Below, piece after piece: positions 1 to 8,744 of a DNA stretch of 64,000 nucleotides. Position 1 is the first letter of the stretch, and each line of letters begins with the position of its first letter. The notes under the pieces are model-generated. The model ran no database searches and had not been told where the DNA came from. It saw nothing but the letters and a program-made list of their open reading frames with translations. The stretch covers positions 806,001-870,000 of the forward strand of contig NC_022576.1 of assembly GCF_000477435.1 (NCBI RefSeq), read 5' to 3'. Source of the DNA: Candidatus Symbiobacter mobilis CR (GTDB taxonomy: Bacteria; Pseudomonadota; Gammaproteobacteria; Burkholderiales; Burkholderiaceae_C). The position numbers and the translations under genes are program-made.

Positions 1-203
1 ACGTGCAGCGGGTACACCGCATTGCCATCGACTGCGATGCGGACGTCCTGCTGTTGACCGTCACCCAACTCGGGCACACGCCGTCGATTGCGTGCCATAC
101 CGGCCACCATAGCTGCTTCTACCGTGTGCTCGAAGACGGTGCATGGACGGAATCTGCTCCCGTGCTGAAGCACCCCGACGCCATCTACCGCTCCCCCGCA
201 TGA
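1..203 (+). CDS. hisI: Phosphoribosyl-AMP cyclohydrolase, C-terminal part (5' end outside window)
   Basis: The product opens the adenine ring of phosphoribosyl-AMP in histidine biosynthesis. Only the last 66 or so codons are visible, because the reading frame is open to the left edge. The C-terminal zinc/active-site signature [12 protein letters not shown] is present, preceded by the usual DCDAD-type segment. The stop codon overlaps the start of hisE (ATGA at 200-203), the normal his operon arrangement, so the two are probably translationally coupled. Assignment is firm; the N-terminus cannot be judged. Confidence 0.93.
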   Translation, partial: VQRVHRIAIDCDADVLLLTVTQLGHTPSIACHTGHHSCFYRVLEDGAWTESAPVLKHPDAIYRSPA

Positions 204-586
204 CATCCTCCCCCACAGACCCCTTGCTGGCGTTGATGCGCGTGATCGAATCCCGCCTGCCCGACCGGGGCGGCGATCCGCAGTCGAGCTACGTTGCAAG
301 GCTGCTGCACCGGGGCCCGGACGCCTTTCTCAAAAAAATCGGCGAAGAGGCTGCCGAGGTCGTCATGGCAGCCAAGGACGCCGAACACGGCGCAGACCGT
401 AACCGCATCGTCTGCGAGGTGGCCGACCTCTGGTTCCACTGCATGGTCGCCCTCGCGCACTTTGGCCTCTCGACCGACGACGTGCTGGCCGAATTGGAGC
501 GCCGCGCAGGTACAAGCGGACTCGAAGAAAAAGCCCGCCGATCTGCTCCCCCCATCGTGCCTACGATCACCGACTCCACACCATGA
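200..586 (+). CDS. hisE: Phosphoribosyl-ATP pyrophosphatase
   Basis: The 128-residue product hydrolyses phosphoribosyl-ATP to phosphoribosyl-AMP, the step before HisI. The core [15 protein letters not shown] followed by [13 protein letters not shown] is the all-alpha MazG-like fold with the metal-binding acidic residues (EE, E, D). I chose the ATG at 200, which overlaps the hisI stop; an upstream in-frame start at 143 lies inside hisI and is unlikely. The 3' end overlaps the next gene by four bases (ATGA at 583-586). Confidence 0.93.
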   Translation: MTSSPTDPLLALMRVIESRLPDRGGDPQSSYVARLLHRGPDAFLKKIGEEAAEVVMAAKDAEHGADRNRIVCEVADLWFHCMVALAHFGLSTDDVLAELERRAGTSGLEEKARRSAPPIVPTITDSTP

Positions 587-990
587 ATGAAGACTTCCAA
601 CAGCCCTCTGCGGCCGCGATAGCCGCCGAATTGCGTCGGCTCGATGCGCTCAATACCATCGGGACCATCAGCTATGTGCTGCACTTGATCGTCGCGGTGG
701 GGGCCGTCATCCCCGGGGGGCAATGGGGCCCCGTTCTGCTCATCGTCGCGCTCGTGCTGGATTTGGCCAAGCGTGACGACGCCGAGGGAACTTGGCATGC
801 CTCGCACTTTCGCTGGCGATTGCGCACGGTGCTATTCGCTGGACTGTGGTACATGCTGACCGCGCCGTTGTGGCTGCTGTTCCTCGCTCCCGGGTGGATC
901 GCGTGGGTCATGGTGTCCCTATGGTTCCTGTACCGCATCGTGTACGGGTTCGTCTGGATGAACCGGGGTCAGGCTATGCCGATGCCCTGA
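583..990 (+). CDS. DUF4870-like small integral membrane protein
   Basis: This 135-residue protein has about three hydrophobic segments (roughly residues 24-55, 83-105 and 107-125), consistent with an inner-membrane protein. The segment [12 protein letters not shown] between them resembles the HF..RT motif of the DUF4870/YtpI-like family. It follows hisE with a four-base overlap, a linkage common in Burkholderiales his operons, but its function is unknown. The family label is from memory of the motif and is less sure than the membrane topology. Confidence 0.72.
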   Translation: MNEDFQQPSAAAIAAELRRLDALNTIGTISYVLHLIVAVGAVIPGGQWGPVLLIVALVLDLAKRDDAEGTWHASHFRWRLRTVLFAGLWYMLTAPLWLLFLAPGWIAWVMVSLWFLYRIVYGFVWMNRGQAMPMP

Positions 991-1075
991 TGCCCAGGAA
1001 TTCCATGGCCTTGTTGGGATCACCATTGTTCCCATACAACAGCGCAATACAACAGCGCAGCGTATCCATAGGGGT

Positions 1076-1162
1076 GTAGGAGCGACGGAAGTCGCGATCA
1101 GCGCCCCATGTGCAAGCTCGTTGCACAATGAATCATCGTCATCGCGACTTCCGTCGCTCCCA
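1076..1162. repeat. REP-like palindrome pair (inverted doublet)
   Basis: GGAGCGACGGAAGTCGCGAT at 1079-1098 recurs as its exact reverse complement at 1141-1160, with about 40 bp between. Each unit is itself a small hairpin (GCGAC/GTCGC). Degenerate single copies occur at 1577, 4890 and 41801. The layout is like a BIME doublet and sits in the gap between the DUF4870 gene and the HIT gene. Confidence 0.8.
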
Positions 1163-1191
1163 CAAAATCAGCGCTCCACCGAGTTTTTGCC

Positions 1192-1572
1192 ATGCCTTCC
1201 TCCGACCAGCAACCCGAACTGCCCACCTGCCTGTTCTGCAAGATCGTCGCCGGGGTGATCCCTTCGCACAAGGTGTACGAGGACGAATGGTTCTATGCCT
1301 TTCACGACATCCACCCTGCTGCGCCCATCCATTTCCTCATCGTCCCCAAGCTCCACATTCCATCGATGGCGCACCTCACCGAAGAACACACTGCGCTGAT
1401 GGGGCAGATGATGACGCTGGCCCCCCGGCTGGCGCTCGAACAAGGCTGCCGCCCCTACCCCGAAGGGGGGTTCCGCATCGTCTGCAACACAGGTACCGAG
1501 GGTGGACAGGAAGTGCATCACCTACACATGCATGTCATGGGCGGGCCTCGCCCCTGGGCACGAAAGCAATAG
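1192..1572 (+). CDS. HIT family (HinT-like) nucleotide-binding protein
   Basis: This 126-residue protein is a purine nucleoside phosphoramidase-type hydrolase. The N-terminal CLFCKIVAGVIPSHKVYED and the C-terminal histidine triad HHLHMHVMGG (H-x-H-x-H) are both complete, and the length matches HinT. It lies in the conserved his-HIT-tat neighbourhood of Burkholderiales. Cytoplasmic; the substrate in vivo cannot be told from sequence. Confidence 0.93.
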   Translation: MPSSDQQPELPTCLFCKIVAGVIPSHKVYEDEWFYAFHDIHPAAPIHFLIVPKLHIPSMAHLTEEHTALMGQMMTLAPRLALEQGCRPYPEGGFRIVCNTGTEGGQEVHHLHMHVMGGPRPWARKQ

Positions 1573-1576
1573 CGTT

Positions 1577-1599
1577 GCAGGAGCGACGAAAGTCGCAAT
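1577..1599. repeat. REP-like palindrome, single copy
   Basis: GGAGCGACGAAAGTCGCAAT differs at two positions from the unit at 1079-1098. It starts five bases after the HIT stop codon, so it may also act as an RNA 3'-end hairpin. Confidence 0.7.
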
Positions 1600-1719
1600 C
1601 GGCCGTAGCCGTGGCCATACTCCTTCCCCAAGTCGTGGTGACTGTCCAGCACCCCGCTTGCCTTTGTCTCTTTGCCTTCGTCTTTTGATCTTGGTGTTGT
1701 CTTACTCTCGGAGCTAACC

Positions 1720-1944
1720 ATGGGTTCGTTTTCCATTTGGCATTGGTTGGTCGTTCTGCTTGTCGTCGTCATGGTCTTCGGAACCAGAAAACTCAAGGAT
1801 GTAGGCACCGACCTGGGCGCGGCAGTACGTGGATTTCGGGAAGGAATGCGCGATGCCCCTGCCGATGCACCCCCGCAGTCTGGACACATAGCGCAGAACG
1901 CGGCGAATAGCGTGCAGAACGCCAGCGATTCGGCCCGGCACTGA
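1720..1944 (+). CDS. tatA: Sec-independent protein translocase subunit TatA
   Basis: TatA forms the size-variable pore that exports folded proteins. The 74-residue product has one N-terminal membrane helix ([17 protein letters not shown]), the FGTRKL hinge, and an amphipathic helix (residues about 25-42), then a polar tail. An upstream in-frame ATG at 1672 would add 16 residues, but GGAG at 1710-1713 places the start at 1720. It is first in a tatA-tatB-tatC operon. Confidence 0.95.
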   Translation: MGSFSIWHWLVVLLVVVMVFGTRKLKDVGTDLGAAVRGFREGMRDAPADAPPQSGHIAQNAANSVQNASDSARH

Positions 1945-2000
1945 CACTGGACATCGATTCGACGCTGATTCGACGCTGCACCTCTACGCCCATCCCACCC

Positions 2001-2474
2001 ATGGTCGATCTCGGCATTTCCAAACTGCTGCTGATCGCGACGGTGGCGCTCGTCGTCATTGGCCCGCACAAGCTGCCCCATGTCGCCCGCATTGCCGGAA
2101 CGCTGCTGGGCCGGGCGCGGCGCTATCTGGCAACGGTGCAGGCCGAGGTCGAGCGTTCCATGTATCTCGAAGAATTGCGCGCTGTGCAAACGACCGTGGC
2201 CTCAGCCGTCGACGGTTTGCATGACTTGCACGACTTGCAAGTTACCAACGATAAGCACGCTATGCAGGATATGCACGGCCTTGAGGGCGCCCACGCCACC
2301 CACACATCGCATGGCGCCGTCGCGACACCCACCTTTGCACCAGTCTCCCTACCCATGGCTGCGCGTACTGCGGCACGCTTGCAACGCACCTCGCTTCGCA
2401 AGCCGCAACGCACCCGGCTACGGTCCGATGCGGCGCTTGCCCTGCGTGCCCGCCGTACCAGCGTAGGCCCATGA
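2001..2474 (+). CDS. tatB: Sec-independent protein translocase subunit TatB
   Basis: TatB with TatC forms the twin-arginine signal receptor. The first 20 residues ([20 protein letters not shown]) are the membrane helix, followed by the GPHKLP hinge and an amphipathic helix typical of TatB. The 157-residue length also favours TatB over TatA. The C-terminal tail (residues about 75-115) is unusually rich in His, Met and Asp. Its stop overlaps the tatC start (ATGA, 2471-2474). Confidence 0.93.
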   Translation: MVDLGISKLLLIATVALVVIGPHKLPHVARIAGTLLGRARRYLATVQAEVERSMYLEELRAVQTTVASAVDGLHDLHDLQVTNDKHAMQDMHGLEGAHATHTSHGAVATPTFAPVSLPMAARTAARLQRTSLRKPQRTRLRSDAALALRARRTSVGP

Positions 2475-3253
2475 GCGACGGCGTATCGCCCCCGGAACCG
2501 GCACCCCCCGACGACCCCGAGCACACCGAAGGGCAACCTTTCGTCGAGCACCTCGTCGAGCTGCGATCCCGTCTGCTCAAGGCCCTGCTGGCGATTGCGG
2601 TCTGCGCCATAGCGCTCGGCGTCTACCCAGGGCCTGCTGCGCTGTTCGACCTGCTTGCCGCGCCACTGCTTGCGCATCTGCCGCAAGGGGGAACCTTGAT
2701 TGCCACCTCGGTGGTATCACCTTTTCTCGTTCCGCTGAAGGTGCTGCTGATGGCAGCCTTCCTGCTGGCCCTGCCGGTGGTGCTGTACCAACTCTGGGCC
2801 TTCGTCGCGCCGGGGCTGTACGCGCACGAAAAGCGATGGGTACTCCCCCTGGTCGTATCCAGCACGATACTTTTCGGGCTGGGTGTGGCGTTCTGCTATT
2901 TCTTCGTCTTCGGCAGGGTTTTTGCCTTGATCCAAAGCGTCGCGCCGTCGAGCATCGCGGCAACCCCGGATATCGACGCCTACCTGGACTTCGTGCTGAC
3001 GATGTTCACAGCCTTTGGCATCGCTTTCGAGATTCCGGTCGCGGTCGTGCTGCTGGTACGCACGGGCTTGGTTCGGGTGGAGCAACTGCGGCAACTTCGC
3101 AGATATTTCATCGTGCTGGCTTTCGTCGTCGCAGCGATCGTCACCCCGCCGGACGTGGTGTCGCAGCTTGCCTTGGCCTTGCCGATGTGCGTACTCTACG
3201 AAGTCGGCATCCTTGCTGCCAGGTGGACGGCAAAAGGAACTCGATCCCCGTAG
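2471..3253 (+). CDS. tatC: Sec-independent protein translocase subunit TatC
   Basis: TatC is the multi-spanning receptor for twin-arginine signal peptides. The 260-residue product has six hydrophobic segments and the family signatures [16 protein letters not shown] near the N-terminus (conserved E in the cytosolic loop) and the [17 protein letters not shown] region. Cotranslated with tatB. It is convergent with the downstream protease gene, with only 21 bp between the two stops. Confidence 0.96.
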   Translation: MSDGVSPPEPAPPDDPEHTEGQPFVEHLVELRSRLLKALLAIAVCAIALGVYPGPAALFDLLAAPLLAHLPQGGTLIATSVVSPFLVPLKVLLMAAFLLALPVVLYQLWAFVAPGLYAHEKRWVLPLVVSSTILFGLGVAFCYFFVFGRVFALIQSVAPSSIAATPDIDAYLDFVLTMFTAFGIAFEIPVAVVLLVRTGLVRVEQLRQLRRYFIVLAFVVAAIVTPPDVVSQLALALPMCVLYEVGILAARWTAKGTRSP

Positions 3254-3274
3254 GCAGGATGTCGGCGCACATCG

Positions 3275-4423
3275 CTACCGCGTGCGCTGCCCTTTGGGCC
3301 TTACAGCGGGAGTGATGGAAATGCGCAAGGTTTGCCCGGCGCGTAGCACATCGATGTCGTACTCCTTGCCCGGCGCCAGTGCGGCGATGTGCGTGAGCAA
3401 ATCGGCCACGCTGGCAACGGGATGTGCGCCCACCGCAGTCAGCACATCGCCCGGCCGTATCCCTGCCTGATCCGCCGGGCCACCCTGCAGAACCCCGGTG
3501 ATGAGCACCCCCCGGAGCGACTCCACGCCAAAAGCCTGCGCTAGTTCCTGCGTCAATTCGGCGGGTTCTACACCGATCCAGCCTCGGGTGACGTGGCCGT
3601 CGCGCACGATGGCTTCCAGTACGGACTTGGCCGTCGATGCAGGAATGGCAAAGCCGATCCCCATGCTCCCGCCCGAACGCGAATAGATCGCGGTATTGAT
3701 TCCCAGCAATCTCCCTGCGGTATCGACGAGTGCCCCCCCCGAATTGCCGGGGTTGATGGCTGCATCGGTCTGGATGAAGTTTTCAAAGGTGTTGATGCCC
3801 AGCCGATTGCGTCCCAACGCGCTCACGATCCCCGCCGTCACCGTCTGCCCCACACCAAAGGGGTTCCCGATTGCCAGCACCTGATCCCCCACCTGGAGTT
3901 GGTCGGCATCGCCCCACACGATGGCCGGGAGCCGATCCGGCTCAATGCGCAAAACGGCCAAATCAGAATCCGGGTCGGTGCCGATCAACCGGGCAGTGGT
4001 ACGTCGGCCATCGTAGAGGATCACTTCGATCTCGTCGGCGTTTTCCACGACGTGGTTGTTGGTCAGCACGTATCCCTGGTCACTGACGATGACGCCGCTG
4101 CCCAGCCCCACCTGCGTCTGGTCTGGCTGTTCGCCAAAGAAAAAGCGGAACCAGGGATCCCCGGCAAGAGGGTGCGGGCGGGCGGTCTTGCTAATGTTGA
4201 TGCTCACCACTGCGGATGAAGCCCGCGCAGCGGCCTCCCGGAAACTGCCCGGCGTGGGTACACGCGGTGCGATGTGGGGGGCAGGAATTGCGACGGCAAC
4301 CGGGGGAGGGCTATGGGTAGCCAACCAACCTGCAAACCAGCCCGGCCTGAGCGTGGCGACGACAAAATACGCCGCCAGCAGCACAGTGACCGACTGCGAA
4401 AACAATAACCACAGGCGCAACAT
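3275..4423 (-). CDS. Trypsin-like serine protease, HtrA/DegS type with one PDZ domain
   Basis: This is a periplasmic, membrane-anchored quality-control protease. With the start at 4423 the product is 382 residues: an N-terminal membrane anchor (LRLWLLFSQSVTVLLAAYFVV), a trypsin-like domain with His in TNNHVVENADE, Asp in DPDSDLAVLRI and Ser in NPGNSGGALVD, and a single C-terminal PDZ (LRGVLITGV onwards). One PDZ and an uncleaved anchor are the DegS layout rather than DegP. The longer in-frame start at 4489 is rejected because the conserved anchor starts here and GGGGGA lies just upstream. Confidence 0.9.
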   Translation of the reverse strand: MLRLWLLFSQSVTVLLAAYFVVATLRPGWFAGWLATHSPPPVAVAIPAPHIAPRVPTPGSFREAAARASSAVVSINISKTARPHPLAGDPWFRFFFGEQPDQTQVGLGSGVIVSDQGYVLTNNHVVENADEIEVILYDGRRTTARLIGTDPDSDLAVLRIEPDRLPAIVWGDADQLQVGDQVLAIGNPFGVGQTVTAGIVSALGRNRLGINTFENFIQTDAAINPGNSGGALVDTAGRLLGINTAIYSRSGGSMGIGFAIPASTAKSVLEAIVRDGHVTRGWIGVEPAELTQELAQAFGVESLRGVLITGVLQGGPADQAGIRPGDVLTAVGAHPVASVADLLTHIAALAPGKEYDIDVLRAGQTLRISITPAVRPKGQRTR

Positions 4424-4524
4424 CACCAGTGTTTCCCCCAGGCAGCTTGGCAGCCCGACCCCATGTCTGCCTGCCCTGTTCGCCTGCAATATCCTTCAGA
4501 AATTGTAGGTTCCCCGTGGAAATC

Positions 4525-4872
4525 ATGCACCGCGCAGCCGATGCGCCACCCAAGCCTCCTGTGGGCGCGCCCTGCAATGGATGCGGGGTATGTTGCCTGC
4601 TCGAACCCTGCCCCTTGGGACGGCTGTGGGCGCGCCGTCGTACTGGGGCATGTCCTCTGCTGATCTGGCACCCTGGGGATCGGCAATACCGCTGCGGCGC
4701 GCTCGTCGCCACCCCTGCCCTGCTACCACGGCCCGTGTACCAATGGATGCCTTGGCTGGCCCCACTGCTGCGCACCTTGGCACAACGCTGGATCGCCGCC
4801 GGCCAAGGCTGCGATTGCAACGTGGAGGTGTATACGGCACCCCCTGGCAAAGGTTTGCGGCTTCCGGACTGA
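4525..4872 (+). CDS. Conserved cysteine-motif protein of unknown function
   Basis: The 115-residue product carries CNGCGVCCLLEPCPLG near the N-terminus and two further cysteines downstream (RTGACPLL, GCDCNV), suggesting a bound metal or Fe-S centre. It resembles the small CxGCGxCC proteins found in many Burkholderiales next to HtrA genes. The ATG at 4525, preceded by GTGGA, is preferred to one at 4429 that lies inside the divergent protease 5' region. Function unknown. Confidence 0.7.
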   Translation: MHRAADAPPKPPVGAPCNGCGVCCLLEPCPLGRLWARRRTGACPLLIWHPGDRQYRCGALVATPALLPRPVYQWMPWLAPLLRTLAQRWIAAGQGCDCNVEVYTAPPGKGLRLPD

Positions 4873-4889
4873 TGCGCAAGGAACCGCCG

Positions 4890-4912
4890 CCATCGCGACT
4901 GCCGTCGCTCAC
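4890..4912. repeat. REP-like palindrome, single copy
   Basis: CATCGCGACTGCCGTCGCTC is the reverse-complement form of the 1079 repeat. It overlaps the last codons and stop of yicC, between two convergent genes, where a transcript-end hairpin would be expected. Confidence 0.65.
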
Positions 4913-5829
4913 TCCAGGTTCTGCACCTGTTCGCGCATCTGTTCGATCAGCACCTTGAGATCCACGGCAACGTAGGACAGTTGCACCGCGCAGGATTTGG
5001 CGCCCAGGGTATTGGCCTCGCGTTGCAGTTCCTGGACAAGGAATTCGAGCCGCTTGCCGACCGTTCCCCCTTCGGCCAGCAGGCGCTCGATTTCTTCGAG
5101 ATGCGAATGCAGGCGGGTGAGTTCCTCGGCAACGTCAATGCGCAGGGCAAAGGCGGTGGACTCGGCGATGGCGCGCTCGTACACGGCAGAAGGAGTGTGG
5201 GAGTGGCCGACCAACCCCATCCCGTCGCGCCAGCGATCCAGAAATCGCTGGCGTTGGTCGGCAACGATGGTCGGCACCATAGGCTCCGCTGCATCGACCA
5301 GGGTGCGAATCTGCCGGGTGCGGTCGAGCAACATCGCAGCCAGTCGATTGCCTTCGTTTTCCCGCGCAGCAAGCAGGGCGTCGAGCGCTTTGTCGATCAG
5401 CGTGAGCACGTCGTATCGCCAGTCGTGCCCACTGGTGGCCTCGCCTTGCGCAAAATCCAGCACCTCGGCTACGGACAGCTCACGTGCCTGGGGTAGCCGG
5501 GCGCGGATGGCGTCTTGCGCTGTGGCCAGCCGATGCAGCCATTCTTCCGAGGGGATAGCAAGCCCGGTGGCGTCGCCACCGTCGATTGATGCACGAATCT
5601 CGACCTTGCCGCGCTGCAAGCGCTGCTGCACGCGCTCGCGCAGCAGCGGCTCGAAAGCGCGCAAGGGGTCTGCAAGGCGGAAGACCATTTCGAGATTGCG
5701 CCCGTTGACGGAGCGAATCTCGATGGCAAGGCGGCGTTCTTTTCCGTGTGGCGGCAAGCCCGCTTGCACCCCCCAGGAAGCGCATTCTCCTTGCACACTG
5801 GCGAATCCGGTCATACTGTACACTGGCAT
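4909..5829 (-). CDS. yicC: YicC family protein (putative endoribonuclease)
   Basis: The YicC family has been linked to RNA decay and stationary-phase survival. The product is 306 residues starting MPVYSMTGFASVQGE, the conserved family N-terminus, and has a C-terminal DUF1732 segment (GGTVGKRLEFLVQELQREAN) ending EQMREQVQNLE. The frame stays open upstream to 6996, but that extension is an opposite-strand shadow of the kinase gene. A charged insert near residue 20 (GLPPHGKERR) is slightly longer than I expect for the family. Confidence 0.93.
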   Translation of the reverse strand: MPVYSMTGFASVQGECASWGVQAGLPPHGKERRLAIEIRSVNGRNLEMVFRLADPLRAFEPLLRERVQQRLQRGKVEIRASIDGGDATGLAIPSEEWLHRLATAQDAIRARLPQARELSVAEVLDFAQGEATSGHDWRYDVLTLIDKALDALLAARENEGNRLAAMLLDRTRQIRTLVDAAEPMVPTIVADQRQRFLDRWRDGMGLVGHSHTPSAVYERAIAESTAFALRIDVAEELTRLHSHLEEIERLLAEGGTVGKRLEFLVQELQREANTLGAKSCAVQLSYVAVDLKVLIEQMREQVQNLE

Positions 5830-5931
5830 TTTGGGTCTCCCGCTGGGTGGTTTATCCCCGGGAGAATACCCCCTCGGCGCCTCGGGGACTTCTTTGCAAG
5901 TACTGCAGGTGCTGTGGGTGCCGTGGCATCC

Positions 5932-6933
5932 ATGTCCAAGCCCAAGCCTTCTCCCCTGCCCCCCAACACGCTGATTGGCGGCTACCGCGTCGTACGCAAG
6001 GTGGCTGCTGGCGGTTTTGGCGTCGTCTATCAGGCCATTGGGCCGGACGGCCAGCAGGTCGCGATCAAGGAATACCTCCCCGCTTCGCTCACGACGCGCG
6101 ACCCCGGCGCCCTGCTGCCGCAAGTGCAGCCGGAAAAACTCTCCCTCTACCGGCTCGGGCTCAAGAGCTTTTTCGAGGAAGGCCGCTCGCTGGCACAGAT
6201 TGCGCACTCTTCCGTGGTAAGCGTGCTCAATTTCTTCCGCGAAAACGAAACGGTCTACATGGTGATGAACTACCTGGAAGGCGCCAGCCTGCAGGAGTAC
6301 ATCCTCGTCGCACGCGACATCAAACAATCCAAAGTGTTTCGCGAATCGACGATCCGCTCGCTGTTCGACGAAATCTTGCGTGGCCTGCGCATCGTCCACC
6401 AGCACAAGATGCTGCATCTGGACATCAAGCCAGCCAACATCTTTATCACCGACGACAACCGCGCCGTGCTCATCGACTTTGGCGCAGCGCGGGAAGTGCT
6501 GAGCAAGGAAGGCAACTTCGTGCGCCCGATGTATACCCCCGGCTTTGCCGCGCCGGAGATGTACCGCCGCGACACCGCCATGGGCCCGTGGACGGACATT
6601 TATGCCATCGGCGCTTGCATCTACGCCTGTATGCAGGGCTACCCTCCCGTCGAGGCGCCGCAGCGCCAGACTGCGGACAAGATGGTGTCCGCCCTCAAGC
6701 GTCTGCGCGGCATCTACTCGGACGACATCATCGAGATGGTGCAGTGGTGCATGGCGCTCGATCCCCTGGCGCGCCCGCAGTCGGTATTTGCGTTGCAAAA
6801 GGAACTCAACCGTGCAGGCGCACGCCGGTATACCAAGCTCGGCATTGGGGACAAAATGCGTATGCAGATCGGCACGATCGTCGACGGGGGCAAAAAGTCT
6901 GCGGATCAAGCCACCGTGCTCGATCCACGGTAG
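5932..6933 (+). CDS. Serine/threonine protein kinase (Hanks type)
   Basis: The product is 333 residues and essentially only a kinase domain. The Gly-rich loop (KVAAGGFGVVYQA), catalytic Lys in VAIKEY, HLDIKPANIF catalytic loop (HLD in place of HRD), DFG in IDFGAAR and the APEM segment are all present, so it should be active. There is no transmembrane segment or sensor domain. It pairs with the PP2C phosphatase directly downstream. The start at 5932 is inferred from family alignment; no strong ribosome site is visible and the frame is open further upstream. Confidence 0.9.
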   Translation: MSKPKPSPLPPNTLIGGYRVVRKVAAGGFGVVYQAIGPDGQQVAIKEYLPASLTTRDPGALLPQVQPEKLSLYRLGLKSFFEEGRSLAQIAHSSVVSVLNFFRENETVYMVMNYLEGASLQEYILVARDIKQSKVFRESTIRSLFDEILRGLRIVHQHKMLHLDIKPANIFITDDNRAVLIDFGAAREVLSKEGNFVRPMYTPGFAAPEMYRRDTAMGPWTDIYAIGACIYACMQGYPPVEAPQRQTADKMVSALKRLRGIYSDDIIEMVQWCMALDPLARPQSVFALQKELNRAGARRYTKLGIGDKMRMQIGTIVDGGKKSADQATVLDPR

Positions 6934-6955
6934 GAAATCTGAAGCCACTATCCTG

Positions 6956-7018
6956 AACCTGCCCTCAGGCCAGGGGCACGGTGTACCGCCCTGCAAGGGC
7001 AGGGTTTCAAACCCGTGT
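6956..7018 (-). repeat. Two-hairpin dispersed repeat, copy 1
   Basis: Read on the minus strand, this 63-bp stretch has a GAAACCCTGCCC hairpin followed by a GGCCTGAGGGCAGG hairpin. It matches 48338-48401 over nearly its full length with scattered differences. Both copies are intergenic. The form resembles the subterminal hairpins of IS200/IS605-type elements, but no transposase is nearby, so this origin is an inference. Confidence 0.6.
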
Positions 7019-7083
7019 TAGGGCAGTGTTAGTTTTTCGATGAAATCACCGTTATTTTTGGAATTACTGGGGTCATTGCGTTG

Positions 7084-8085
7084 ATGAGGTTTTCTGTCTT
7101 TCAGGTTAGCCGCAAGGGCGGTCGTAGCAACAACGAAGACCGCATGGGCTATTGCTACACGCGGGATTCCGCCGTGTTCGTCCTCGCGGACGGGATGGGT
7201 GGCCACCCGCAAGGAGAGGTCGCTGCGCAGCTTGCGCTCGAATCCATCGTCGAGCTGTTCCAAAAAACCGCCGTACCCCGGATTGAGGACGTGCCCGTGT
7301 TCTTGGCTGACGCCCTGATGACCGCGCACCGCCAAATCCTGGGATATGCGGACAAGCGCGGAATGAGCGATTCCCCACGCACGACGGTCGTCGTCGCCGT
7401 CATCCAGTCCGGCCACGTGTGGTGGACGCATTGCGGGGATTCACGCTTGTACTGGGTGCGCCAGGGCGACCTGCTCACCCGTACCCGCGACCATTCTTTT
7501 GTAGAACAGACCAACATCCACCCCGCTGCCACGGTGGACCCCAGGCGCATCAACCGCAATGCCCTGTTCACCTGCCTGGGTTCTCCCACCAAGCCTGTCT
7601 TCCAGATCGGCCCTTCGATGCCTCTACAGCAGGGGGACAAGCTCATGCTCTGCTCGGACGGCTTGTGGTCGAGCCTGAGCGAGGCAGAAATCATCTCCGA
7701 ACTCACCTGCAAAGCCGTCGATCATGCAGTGCCGGACATGGTCGAGCTTGCGCTGCGCAAGGCGGGCGACAAAAGCGACAACGTCACCTGCATCGGCTTT
7801 GCGTGGGAAATGCCGGATTCGCCGGAAGTCACGCCCTCAGAAAGCCCCGCAACCTCCACCAGCGACGGCATGTTTGCCTCCACCGTCCAATCGACCTGGG
7901 TCGATATCCCCCACGCCGACGACCTGGACGATGCGGCCATTGAACGTTCGATCACCGAAATCAACGCCGCCATCCGCCGCTCTGCGGAAAAAAAGCACGA
8001 CCTCAAAATCGACTCCAAAGCCGATTCCCAAACCGACCCCAAAGCCGCCCCCCAAGCCGAATCGCTGCCCATGCAGCCCCGGTGA
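7084..8085 (+). CDS. PP2C-family protein phosphatase
   Basis: This is a metal-dependent Ser/Thr phosphatase of 333 residues, probably the partner of the kinase encoded just upstream. It has the PP2C metal-binding motifs NNEDR, LADGMGGH, CGDSRLYWVR, CSDGLW and SDNVT in order over residues about 17-235. The last 95 residues are an Asp/Pro/Ser/Lys-rich low-complexity tail (KADSQTDPKAAPQAES) of unknown role. ATG at 7084 is chosen over the adjacent TTG at 7081. Confidence 0.9.
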   Translation: MRFSVFQVSRKGGRSNNEDRMGYCYTRDSAVFVLADGMGGHPQGEVAAQLALESIVELFQKTAVPRIEDVPVFLADALMTAHRQILGYADKRGMSDSPRTTVVVAVIQSGHVWWTHCGDSRLYWVRQGDLLTRTRDHSFVEQTNIHPAATVDPRRINRNALFTCLGSPTKPVFQIGPSMPLQQGDKLMLCSDGLWSSLSEAEIISELTCKAVDHAVPDMVELALRKAGDKSDNVTCIGFAWEMPDSPEVTPSESPATSTSDGMFASTVQSTWVDIPHADDLDDAAIERSITEINAAIRRSAEKKHDLKIDSKADSQTDPKAAPQAESLPMQPR

Positions 8086-8092
8086 CTCCACC

Positions 8093-8704
8093 ATGCAAAT
8101 CGTTCTCGCATCGGGCAACCGTGGCAAGCTCGCGGAATTGCAATCCACGCTGGCGCCGCTGGGCGTCGAACTCATCGCACAGGGCACGCTAGGCGTTCCC
8201 GAAGCGGAGGAACCCCACCACACCTTTCTGGAAAACGCCCTGGCCAAAGCCCGCCATGCCAGCGCGCACAGCGGTTTGCCCGCGATTGCCGACGACGCAG
8301 GCTTGTGCGTCGATGCCTTCGGTGGGCAGCCTGGGGTGACCACCGCTGACTACGCCACGCGCTTTGGCTACCCCAAGAGCGATGCCAACAACGTGCGCGC
8401 CTTGCTCGAACAAATGCAGGGGGTGGAAGACCGCCGGGCATCAATGGTTTGCACCCTCGTCGCATTGCGTTCGGCAACGGATCCCGAACCACTCGTTGCC
8501 ACCGGGCGCGTCACGGGGCTGATCACCCGTACACCTGTGGGCGACCAGGGCTTTGGATTCGACCCCGTGATGTTTCTTCCTGCATTCGGCAAAACCTTTG
8601 CCGAACTCCCCACGGATGTGAAAAACGCGCACAGCCACAGGGGGCAGGCCGCACGGACGATGCTTGCGTTGATCCGCGAGCGCTGGTTACCCGGCTTGCC
8701 GTGA
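8093..8704 (+). CDS. rdgB: Non-canonical purine NTP pyrophosphatase (dITP/XTP)
   Basis: The enzyme removes dITP, ITP and XTP to keep them out of nucleic acids. The 203-residue product starts IVLASGNRGKLAEL (the SxNxxK phosphate-binding motif) and contains FLENALAKARHAS, ADDAGLCVDAFGG and GFGFDPVMF, all signatures of the Ham1/RdgB family. It begins seven bases after the phosphatase stop, so it is likely in the same transcript. Confidence 0.95.
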   Translation: MQIVLASGNRGKLAELQSTLAPLGVELIAQGTLGVPEAEEPHHTFLENALAKARHASAHSGLPAIADDAGLCVDAFGGQPGVTTADYATRFGYPKSDANNVRALLEQMQGVEDRRASMVCTLVALRSATDPEPLVATGRVTGLITRTPVGDQGFGFDPVMFLPAFGKTFAELPTDVKNAHSHRGQAARTMLALIRERWLPGLP

Positions 8705-8744
8705 CTAGTAGCCCGTTCCGCAAAGGTTCCGTAGCAATCCCGCA

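Noticed and set aside
5830..6996. Minus-strand extension of yicC to a 695-residue frame
   Set aside because: The extension is antisense to the kinase gene, has shadow-like composition, and the YicC family start MPVYSMTGFASVQGE is at 5829.
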